Below are positions 7,600 through 13,982 of a stretch of 16,077 bases of DNA, piece after piece. This stretch comes from Candidatus Latescibacter anaerobius SCGC AAA252-E07 (GTDB taxonomy: Bacteria > Latescibacterota > Latescibacteria > Latescibacterales > Latescibacteraceae). The notes beneath the pieces were generated by a model, which did no database searches, had not been told where the DNA came from, and saw only the letters and a program-made list of their open reading frames with translations. How positions within the stretch are numbered: the stretch's first letter is position 1; the number at the start of each line of letters is the position of its first letter. The stretch lies in NCBI GenBank assembly GCA_000403035.1, contig AQSL01000107.1, positions 1 to 16,077 of the forward strand, given 5' to 3'. Position numbers and translations under genes: made by a program.

Positions 7600-8814
7600 T
7601 CAATGGATATCAAACATCGCAAACATGAGAGCCAGATAATCGCAGAGGTGACGTGTTATTAAAAAGTTCCTCCTCGTAAAGTCTTTTGCCTTCTCACCTA
7701 TCTGAGCAGAAAGTAAAGGATTGTTAAGCAAATAGCGTATTCGGTAGGCACATCCTTCTATTGAGTTAACGGTGAAACCGGTTTCACCATAAATAATCTG
7801 TGCCGTGATACCCCCAACAGCTCCACCTATCACCGGTTTACCTTTCCACATTGCTTCAGCAACGGTCAATCCAAATCCTTCCCTGGTTGACTTCTGGATA
7901 ATAATTGTTGCCGCCCGCTGAAGAGCATTAATATCCATATTCGCATCCGGTGGCAAGTTGAGGATCATGATATCACTATCATGTGCCGATACCTCTTTCA
8001 CTTCGTTCAACACTGCAATTCCTTCAGGGTCATCGGTAGCTTCACCACCCGCAAGGACAAGGCGGCAATCATTATATTTTTTTGCAAGTTTGTATGCATC
8101 AATTACACCGAGAGGATCTTTAAACTTGTCAAAACGTGACACCTGAAGAATAATCGGCTTATCTTTGGGAATGGAATACTTAGTCAGGGTATCATCAATC
8201 TGTTTTCCGGTCAATTCTTTGTTCTTGTCGCTGAGAGGATCTATTGATGGATAGATGAGATACTGATTTATGGGGAGTTTCTGTGCAAAACTCGGAAGTG
8301 AAAATATTGCGCCATCATACCGTGAGACATATTCTTTTAGAAAATGCCACACCCGTCTCTGGGGCATTGAGATATCGATATGACAACGCCAGACCCATCG
8401 TGACTGACTATGTTTATGATTTATAAGCGCTGCCGGCTGGGGATCATGTATGATGGCTAAATCCGCATCAAGAGAAATTTCCCGGGCATTCATTTCATTG
8501 ATATTTTTGTATTCATCGTACATCTCCGGGGTAATATTCTGTTCGTACCCCTGGAGTGCATTATGGAAACATTTTGTCGTTTTGTAAAAGAGCGGAGAAC
8601 CGGTTATAACTTCCCAGCGCGAAAGTATACCGAGCTCATTGAAGAAAGGGATGAGGCGCTGGAGCATTTCTGCAACACCACCGCCAAGACGGGTGGAGTT
8701 GATATGCAAAAAAGATCTTTCTGTTAATTTATCTGCAAGACGGTAAATCAGATCAATCACACCATGAGGAGCAATGTCTCGGTATGATTCTAACGTGATT
8801 TTCTTATTTTTCAT
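7600..8814 (-). CDS. treT: Trehalose synthase, glycosyltransferring (TreT-type GT4)
   Basis: The 404-residue protein looks like TreT, which joins glucose from a nucleotide sugar to free glucose to give trehalose. The N-terminal Rossmann half has HINSTRLGGGVAEML (residues 37-51) and KCFHNALQG, both typical of TreT. The C-terminal half has LQVSRFDKFKDPLGV, LAGGEATDDPEG and the retaining-GT4 pair E312-x7-E320 in STREGFGLTVAEAM, which binds the nucleotide sugar. Length agrees with archaeal and bacterial TreT (about 400-415). The start is supported by GGAG seven bases before the ATG. The gene overlaps the upstream DUF5752-like gene by 11 bases, so translation is probably coupled. Trehalose would serve as compatible solute or storage sugar, which suits the nearby mechanosensitive channel. 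The reaction could run in either direction. A related sucrose- or glucosylglycerol-type GT4 is a less likely alternative. Confidence 0.85.
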   Translation of the reverse strand: MKNKKITLESYRDIAPHGVIDLIYRLADKLTERSFLHINSTRLGGGVAEMLQRLIPFFNELGILSRWEVITGSPLFYKTTKCFHNALQGYEQNITPEMYDEYKNINEMNAREISLDADLAIIHDPQPAALINHKHSQSRWVWRCHIDISMPQRRVWHFLKEYVSRYDGAIFSLPSFAQKLPINQYLIYPSIDPLSDKNKELTGKQIDDTLTKYSIPKDKPIILQVSRFDKFKDPLGVIDAYKLAKKYNDCRLVLAGGEATDDPEGIAVLNEVKEVSAHDSDIMILNLPPDANMDINALQRAATIIIQKSTREGFGLTVAEAMWKGKPVIGGAVGGITAQIIYGETGFTVNSIEGCAYRIRYLLNNPLLSAQIGEKAKDFTRRNFLITRHLCDYLALMFAMFDIH

Positions 8815-9454
8815 GTGCTAACTCCGAGGAGCATAAATCAAGAAGCTTTTCTCTTAATCCTTCCAGGCTGTACATATAGCTGTCAATGTTCTCAAATTTG
8901 TCTGCAAGCTCATGTAAACCAAGAATTTCCTCAAACCATCGCGAAAAATCGCTTCTTCCTTTTCTGTCACGCTGCAGTGATTCAAAAAAGTGATTGTATA
9001 TAGCGCTTGCATCAACTGTCTTCAGTGCCGCAATGAATTCCACAAGATTTTTTACAGTGATACCTGTTGGAACTTTGATAATCCTCGATTTCATGAAATA
9101 AAACGGCTGACCATATACCACAAAAGGTATCATTTTAATACTGGAAATATGCTGATAAATAATATCTATGAGTTCCAATCTAATATCCTCGAGACTTTTC
9201 TGTGGTGATGGTGTAACCGAACTCAGTTTCTCACCCAGTACCCTGTCTCTTAACTGAATTGCCGCCCAGTTCGCAAAGTCGTTAGGGTATGGTCCGATAA
9301 TGTAAAAGTGCCGTAGAAAGTAACCGTGTGTATGATAGTAAATTGAATCTATCGGGACTTCCTCGATGAGTTCTAAAAGCTTCAGTTCATCGTTTGCTTT
9401 CTGGCCGAGGAGTTCCTTAACCTCTATACAGCACATGAAACGAAATTCGTTCAC
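8804..9454 (-). CDS. DUF5752-like protein, translationally coupled to treT
   Basis: The 216-residue soluble protein has no signal peptide or membrane segment. It resembles the DUF5752 family as I remember it: an N-terminal F-R-F strand, a KELLGQKANDELKLLELIEEV helix region, then SIYYHTHGYFLRH (about 38-50) and PNDFANWAAIQLRDRVLGEKL (about 57-77). The histidines of the YHTH...H block stand out and could bind metal or sugar phosphate, but no function is established to my knowledge. The C-terminal half is mostly helical. The start is GTG at 9454 with AGGA six bases upstream; the ATG two bases earlier is out of frame and stops at once. Its 3' end overlaps treT by 11 bases, so it is likely a partner or regulator of trehalose synthesis. 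The family name should be taken as likely rather than certain. Confidence 0.68.
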   Translation of the reverse strand: MNEFRFMCCIEVKELLGQKANDELKLLELIEEVPIDSIYYHTHGYFLRHFYIIGPYPNDFANWAAIQLRDRVLGEKLSSVTPSPQKSLEDIRLELIDIIYQHISSIKMIPFVVYGQPFYFMKSRIIKVPTGITVKNLVEFIAALKTVDASAIYNHFFESLQRDRKGRSDFSRWFEEILGLHELADKFENIDSYMYSLEGLREKLLDLCSSELAHEK

Positions 9455-9808
9455 ATTAATTCCTTTCGAAAAACAAACAAATTTTTCATCGGAAGTGTAA
9501 ATATAAGGGAATAAACTATCATTATTTAGATTTTTTCTTATTTTCCTTTTCGAAAAGTCCGCCGGAAAAATCCTGGTTTTCGGCTGCGTGTCGTTGTTGA
9601 TAAATAAGATAAACTCTTTCCATTTTACTCGATTATTTATACGTTATTTTATCATCTTTTAACGATTTTGTGACAGTACATATGATTGTGAAATATGTAT
9701 AACTTTTTGTTCTTTACGCAATGGAAATGTAACATGGTTTTTTATTTCACACATGAATTCACACTTTATTTTTATAATTCGTTGTTAACTAACTTATAAT
9801 TCAGAGGC
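9455..9808. other. 354-bp AT-rich gap between mscS-type gene and the DUF5752-treT pair
   Basis: No convincing gene is seen here. It must hold the end of the channel transcript and probably the promoter of DUF5752-treT, but no good -35/-10 pair or strong T-tailed hairpin stands out. Two small structures are visible: a perfect 12-bp palindrome CTTTTCGAAAAG at 9546-9557 and an imperfect hairpin at 9561-9584 (GCCGGAAAA against TTTTCGGC). Confidence 0.5.
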
Positions 9809-10738
9809 TTACAAATTTTGTGATCCTGGTTTTGTTCCGGATTTTCCCTCTCGAATGGTATCATAATAACGCCGTGTCGGATAAGCGAAATCAATATCTT
9901 CACAACCTTCAAAGGCCGCTAAGATATCCTCCCAGATATCCTCCTGAGTGCCGCGACGACGTCTTGGTTTGCAGAGATAACGGATTGTTAATAGTATACC
10001 GCTTTCCTTTACGTTCGTATATACTGTCGGTGTGAGCTTGGAATAAAATATCATGTACCGTTTACTTGATTCTTTAACACGTTTTTCAGCTTCATCGGAA
10101 ATTTTTTCTGTTTTATTCCGAATAATGTCTAAGAGAATTTCTTTTGCCTTTTTCCAGTTGCTTTCGAAGGTTATCAACACCGGTATTTCATTCCAGATAT
10201 ATTGAAATCCTTTGCTGTAGTTTGCCAGAGCTTCGGTAAAAACCTTACCGTTGGGAATATTTACGACGCGCCCCGTGCTCTGGTCGCTTTCCACCCAGTT
10301 CCCGATTTCCATGAGGGTTATATGAAAGATACTTATATCGACGACATCTCCTTTATGGTTTCCTATTTCTATACGATCGCCGATTGTTATCGGTCTTACC
10401 CAGATAATAAAAAACCATCCTGCCACATTAGATATTATATCCCGCAAAGCAATAGCTATACCAGCCGAGACCAATGCAAGAAACGTAGCAAGATCGTGGA
10501 AACCTTCCAACCATAGCCCTGCGATAAGAATTATGCTTATTATAATTGTCAAATATCTTAATGTTTTTTGCCAAATATATCGGATGCGAATATCATCAAT
10601 TTGGCTCATGACTATTCGAATTAAGACATGACGAATAATCCATATCACACATAAAAGAATCAGCGTTACTATGATCTTGCTCATAATTTCGCTATTAATA
10701 GTGGTTATTTCACGAAACAGGTTATCAGGGATTTTCAT
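9809..10738 (-). CDS. MscS-family mechanosensitive channel
   Basis: The 309-residue inner-membrane protein has the MscS layout. Three hydrophobic segments (about 20-40, 60-77 and 85-113) are followed by the cytoplasmic beta domain. The pore helix region reads ATFLALVSAGIAIALRDIISN, with the small-residue pattern of TM3. Then come VRPITIGDRIEIG, GDVVDI and VNIPNGKVF, the most conserved MscS stretch. These channels open under membrane tension after hypo-osmotic shock and release small solutes. The C-terminal region ends in a charged tail rich in arginine (PRRRRG) and lysine, slightly longer than in E. coli MscS. The ribosome site before the ATG at 10738 is weak. It lies upstream of the DUF5752-treT pair on the same strand, but the 354-bp gap argues for separate transcription. 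A functional link through osmotic adaptation is inference. Confidence 0.9.
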   Translation of the reverse strand: MKIPDNLFREITTINSEIMSKIIVTLILLCVIWIIRHVLIRIVMSQIDDIRIRYIWQKTLRYLTIIISIILIAGLWLEGFHDLATFLALVSAGIAIALRDIISNVAGWFFIIWVRPITIGDRIEIGNHKGDVVDISIFHITLMEIGNWVESDQSTGRVVNIPNGKVFTEALANYSKGFQYIWNEIPVLITFESNWKKAKEILLDIIRNKTEKISDEAEKRVKESSKRYMIFYSKLTPTVYTNVKESGILLTIRYLCKPRRRRGTQEDIWEDILAAFEGCEDIDFAYPTRRYYDTIREGKSGTKPGSQNL

Positions 10739-10928
10739 ATTTCATTACTTTACCGAATAAATTGAGAATTAAATATTCATTAATAAATAAGCATTTAAAT
10801 TCACATTTTCCATATAAAATCCATTATATTCTTATATTTTTTAAAGCTCCGGCCGACCTTTGAAAGCTCATTAACCCTGAGATATGAGTTTTTCACCACG
10901 CTGACGGGATAGTGTGTATAAGGACAGT

Positions 10929-11861
10929 TCAGGATTTCTCTTCCAGCGTTTCCAGATATTTTCCTGCAGAATGCGCCGCTATTGCCCCGTCACCGGCGGC
11001 GGTAATGATCTGCCTGAGCGGTGTGTCACGCACATCGCCTGCGGCAAAAATACCGGGGAGAGAAGTTGCGAGGTTACAGTCGGCAACAATGAAACCCTGG
11101 TCGTTCAATTCCAGTAATTCCCTGAACATCTCGGTGTTCGGTAAAAGCCCGATATACAGGAACACTCCCGAAACAGGCAGCGTGGATTCATCGCCGGTTT
11201 TGACATTTTTCAGTGTAATGCTCTCCACTGAATGTGTGCCGTTGATCGATACCGCAACAGTGTCCATGTGGAATTGGATTCCGGGATTATCCGCGGCTTT
11301 TTCAACGAGCGAATGAAGGGCGCGGAACCGGTCGCGGCGATGAATGATATGGACTTTCGAGGCAAAACGTGTGAGAAAGATACCCTCATCTATAGCCGAA
11401 TCCCCTCCGCCGATGACCGCGACTTCCATGCCTTTGAAAAATGCCCCGTCGCATGTGGCGCATGTGGAAACACCCTTGCCGAAAAGTTCTTTTTCGCCGG
11501 GCACATCGAGACTCCGGGGGTGTACCCCGGTGCATATGATAATGGTTTTTGTCAATACTACGTCTGATATGGTACCGATTGAGAAAATATCGATATTTTT
11601 AGTAATGGATGTTACTTCTGCGGTTTTGATTTTGAGCCCGAAACCGGTCGCCTGTTTTCTCATCCTTTCCATGAGGTCAAAACCCGAAATGCCATCAGGG
11701 AAAGCGGGATAATTTTCAACAAATGCGGTGAGCGCCGCCTGCCCTCCGGGGACGAATTTCTCAAGCAGGACCGTGTCCATGTTTGCTCTTGATGCATAGA
11801 TACCTGCAGTCAGGCCGGCAGCACCTGCACCGATTATGACCGTATCATAAACCTTATCCAT
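10929..11861 (-). CDS. trxB: Thioredoxin reductase
   Basis: The 310-residue flavoprotein passes electrons from NADPH through FAD to thioredoxin. The FAD-binding motif GAGAAG is at 11-16, followed by EKFVPGGQ. The redox pair is C134-A-T-C137 followed by D-G, at the usual place inside the NADPH domain. The second dinucleotide motif GGGDSA and HRRDRFRA (2'-phosphate recognition, so NADPH) follow, and GIFAAGDVRD closes the FAD domain. The length matches the bacterial low-molecular-weight class. The ATG at 11861 shares its first base with the last base of the trxA stop on the minus strand (TGATG), so it is coupled to trxA. A TTG three bases upstream could also start it. No sign of damage is seen. 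Confidence 0.96.
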   Translation of the reverse strand: MDKVYDTVIIGAGAAGLTAGIYASRANMDTVLLEKFVPGGQAALTAFVENYPAFPDGISGFDLMERMRKQATGFGLKIKTAEVTSITKNIDIFSIGTISDVVLTKTIIICTGVHPRSLDVPGEKELFGKGVSTCATCDGAFFKGMEVAVIGGGDSAIDEGIFLTRFASKVHIIHRRDRFRALHSLVEKAADNPGIQFHMDTVAVSINGTHSVESITLKNVKTGDESTLPVSGVFLYIGLLPNTEMFRELLELNDQGFIVADCNLATSLPGIFAAGDVRDTPLRQIITAAGDGAIAAHSAGKYLETLEEKS

Positions 11862-12193
11862 CAATTTTCCTTTAGTAGAGTATCAAGCCGTGACACAAAT
11901 TCTGACTTGGGAAGAGCACCGATAACCTGGTCTTTTACTTCGCCGCCTTTGAAAAAAAGAATCGTAGGAATACTTCGAATGCCGTATTTCTGAGCAAGAG
12001 ACTGGTTATTATCCACATCAACCTTGCCTACAACAACTTTGCCGTCATACTCTTCTGCTATTTCTTCAAGTATCGGGCCGATTATCCTGCAGGGAGGGCA
12101 CCATGATGCCCAGAAATCAACAATTACGGGAAGGGAATTTTTAATAACATTGGAGTCGAATGAGTCATCGGTAACGGTGAGGGGTTTTGCCAT
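11861..12193 (-). CDS. trxA: Thioredoxin with CPPC active site
   Basis: The 110-residue protein has the full single-domain thioredoxin fold and no signal peptide, so it should act in the cytoplasm as a disulfide reductant. The active site is W31-C32-P33-P34-C35 instead of the usual W-C-G-P-C. D26, P40 and the cis-proline P76 in SIPT are in the normal places. CPPC is frequent in TlpA-like periplasmic proteins but less usual in a cytoplasmic TrxA; it may shift the redox potential or partner choice. An AAGGG site lies about eight bases before the ATG. The gene is coupled to trxB by overlapping stop and start, which supports a genuine reductase partner. It follows holA after 81 bases without an obvious terminator. 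Confidence 0.94.
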   Translation of the reverse strand: MAKPLTVTDDSFDSNVIKNSLPVIVDFWASWCPPCRIIGPILEEIAEEYDGKVVVGKVDVDNNQSLAQKYGIRSIPTILFFKGGEVKDQVIGALPKSEFVSRLDTLLKEN

Positions 12194-12274
12194 GATTCTG
12201 CCCTTTCATAAAATCTTTGTGACAAATATGATTGAATTATTTTTTGTAATCCTGCTATGTTTATTTCAGAAAAT

Positions 12275-13270
12275 TCAAACTTTTTTTACCTTCGGCATGA
12301 TAAACGGAATCAAAAGCTCCATTAAGAGGCTCTTATCGATTCCCGAACGTTTGAGTGTTGATTCCGTACGGCCGAGAACGGTGAGCGAACGACGGATATG
12401 ATCTGTATTGAAATTCTTAACCTGTTCAGGCATTTTGTTCAGCTTCCAGAAATAGGGATATGTCGTTATCACTTTTACCGCTTCGCTGTGCGGAATGCCT
12501 TTTTTAACGCGACTTTGATATTCAGAAATCTTCATGATATGCGAATACAGTTGTGCAAGATAATAGGTTTCCCTGTTTTTTTCGGTCTCCATCAGCACCG
12601 TAAGAATTTTAACCGCTTCTTTAAAATCTCCGAGCCCGACAGCATTACACAGGGCATAAACGGTGTCACGTCTGAATTCTCCGACAACAAGTTTGACATC
12701 ATCCTCTGTTACTGTTTCACGGTCTCTGGCAATGATGATTGTTTTTTCAATCTCGCCGTCCAGTTCACGCAGTCCTGTTCCGGTATTGTTTATCATGAGC
12801 GCAACAGCGCTGTCGGTTACTTTTTTACCTCTTTTCATGAACCGGTTTTTAATCCATTTCGGAAGCTGGTTTTCATAAATCGTTTTAAATGATTCGGCAA
12901 TAAAATACTCTTTTGGCTTGGGCGAAAGTTTTGCTTCCTCACCCTCAATAATTACGAAGGTCGTTTCGGGAGTATTCAACAATACTTTAGAAGCTTTCTT
13001 TCGTGCATCTGAATCCAGCGTATCGAAATTTCTAATGACAACGACCCTTCGCTGCGCAATCATGGGGAAGGTGATGATCAATTCGGCAAACTTTGTTATA
13101 AATTCATCCGATTTGTTTTTAAAATCTTCCGAATGGATTACATCGAGATTAAAGTCACGTGTTGCCTTGTCGACCACACCGTCGATGATTTCCGAAACCC
13201 TTTCCGACCTTTGAAAATCTTCGCCGGATAAAAGAAGGACTCTGATTCCGGAAAAAGTATCCGTGTTCAT
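12275..13270 (-). CDS. holA: DNA polymerase III subunit delta
   Basis: The 331-residue protein matches the delta subunit of the clamp loader, which opens the beta sliding clamp during replication. Visible family features: an N-terminal LLSGEDFQRSERV strand-helix, AELIITFPMIAQRRVVVIRNFD (the clamp-binding and early AAA+ region), then FVIIEGEE, LPKWIKNRFMKRGKKV, ALMINNTGTGLRELDGEIEKTI (about 161-182), and a helical C-terminal collar domain ending near MPKVKKV. As usual for delta, the Walker A motif is not conserved. The length is typical (about 330-345). An AGGAG site precedes the ATG, which overlaps the stop of the upstream small membrane-protein gene as ATGA. It is probably the second gene of a four-gene minus-strand cluster running into trxA and trxB. 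Confidence 0.9.
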   Translation of the reverse strand: MNTDTFSGIRVLLLSGEDFQRSERVSEIIDGVVDKATRDFNLDVIHSEDFKNKSDEFITKFAELIITFPMIAQRRVVVIRNFDTLDSDARKKASKVLLNTPETTFVIIEGEEAKLSPKPKEYFIAESFKTIYENQLPKWIKNRFMKRGKKVTDSAVALMINNTGTGLRELDGEIEKTIIIARDRETVTEDDVKLVVGEFRRDTVYALCNAVGLGDFKEAVKILTVLMETEKNRETYYLAQLYSHIMKISEYQSRVKKGIPHSEAVKVITTYPYFWKLNKMPEQVKNFNTDHIRRSLTVLGRTESTLKRSGIDKSLLMELLIPFIMPKVKKV

Positions 13271-13467
13271 TCGCTGTCAATCTCCTCGAATTCGGCATCA
13301 TCGATCTTTCCGGTATAATTAATATCTAAGGGGGAATTTGCTTTCTTCCCGTTACCCGTAACCTTGTCTGTGTTTTTACCGGAAAGGGTATATTTTCCGA
13401 TCCATCGCCCAATTATGGATAGTATCCAGAATATCAGGATAACACGTATAATAAACGATATCACCAT
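13267..13467 (-). CDS. Small single-pass membrane protein upstream of holA
   Basis: The 66-residue product has one N-terminal membrane segment (about residues 2-22: VISFIIRVILIFWILSIIG), then basic residues (GRWIGKY), a polar linker rich in K, N and G, and an acidic end IDDAEFEEIDSE. Positive residues after the helix suggest the N-terminus faces out and the acidic tail is cytoplasmic. I do not recognise a named family, although a helix followed by an 'AEFEEI'-like tail seems familiar from small proteins of uncultured phyla. The ATG at 13467 is chosen because GAGAGG lies five bases upstream; a GTG at 13473 would sit inside that site. Its stop overlaps the holA start by four bases (ATGA), which makes it a real and probably coupled gene. 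Confidence 0.65.
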   Translation of the reverse strand: MVISFIIRVILIFWILSIIGRWIGKYTLSGKNTDKVTGNGKKANSPLDINYTGKIDDAEFEEIDSE

Positions 13468-13475
13468 TACCACCT

Positions 13476-13491
13476 CTCAAAACAGTTTGAG
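13476..13491 (-). promoter_or_regulatory. Small inverted repeat overlapping a ribosome binding site
   Basis: CTCAAA and TTTGAG face each other across four bases. In the minus-strand RNA, the GAG at one end is part of the GAGAGG ribosome site of the small membrane-protein gene, so the hairpin could mask it. With six base pairs, mostly A-U, it would be weak. Confidence 0.25.
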
Positions 13492-13865
13492 TGTTTTCGG
13501 ATGTAACCGAAACGTATAGTAAATAAGATATGAATATTTTCATGGAGAAAAAAATTATTTCTAAAAAAACTTTTGTCTTTTCATGTTAAATAATAAAAAA
13601 ACTCGTTCTTATAAATGCCTATTGACTATCCCGAATATTTTCCCCTTTTCATCGGAACGGAGATGATAGAATTTCGTTCGTATTCTTTCTATGAGTGATT
13701 GTACAAAAAAACAAGTCACAAAAACATCGTTAAAAAGTGAAAGCTGAAACCTTATTTTTCCAATTTTTTAAAAAACTCTTTATGACAGCAATTTTTCTAA
13801 TTGATTGAAATTAAATCAGTTATATTCGTATATACTATCATGAAAAGAGGGGTCCCAAAAAATAT

Positions 13866-13894
13866 TTGACAACGTGCACATAATACATTATGTT
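13866..13894 (+). promoter_or_regulatory. Sigma70-type promoter of the HD-GYP gene
   Basis: A perfect TTGACA -35 box (13866-13871) and TATGTT (13889-13894, four of six) are separated by 17 bases. Transcription would start near 13901 and leave a leader of about 80 bases before the ATG at 13983. Confidence 0.6.
13878..13893. promoter_or_regulatory. Inverted repeat covering the -10 box, candidate operator
   Basis: ACATAAT and ATTATGT face each other across two bases (AC), a 16-bp near-perfect palindrome lying in the spacer and over the -10 box. A dimeric repressor bound here would block the promoter. No regulator gene lies next to it. Confidence 0.45.
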
Positions 13895-13982
13895 GCAAGC
13901 AATTATAAAAAACACATGATAATATACATAAAGTTAGTATGGTAATATGTTCTCTTTATTTGCATAAATAGCCGGGAAATAA

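Larger units (their letters stand above)
13468..13982. other. 515-bp AT-rich divergent intergenic region
   Basis: No gene is supported here. It separates the minus-strand holA cluster from the plus-strand HD-GYP gene and should hold both promoters. A good plus-strand promoter lies at 13866-13894. A perfect TTTTTTAAAAAA palindrome lies at 13764-13775. Near the minus-strand gene a small inverted repeat touches the ribosome site (13476-13491). I found no convincing promoter for the minus strand. Confidence 0.6.

Noticed and set aside
7391..7603. 70-codon minus-strand frame between treT and phosphofructokinase
   Set aside because: It overlaps the start of phosphofructokinase and its ribosome site, and its sequence resembles no protein; the stretch is better explained as leader and promoter.
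10885..10915. Possible terminator after trxB (CTCAT/ATGAG)
   Set aside because: A five-pair stem without a T run on the minus strand; not better than chance in this AT-rich stretch.
12398..12892. 164-codon frame opposite holA
   Set aside because: It overlaps holA, whose family match is clear; there is no domain and no credible start site.
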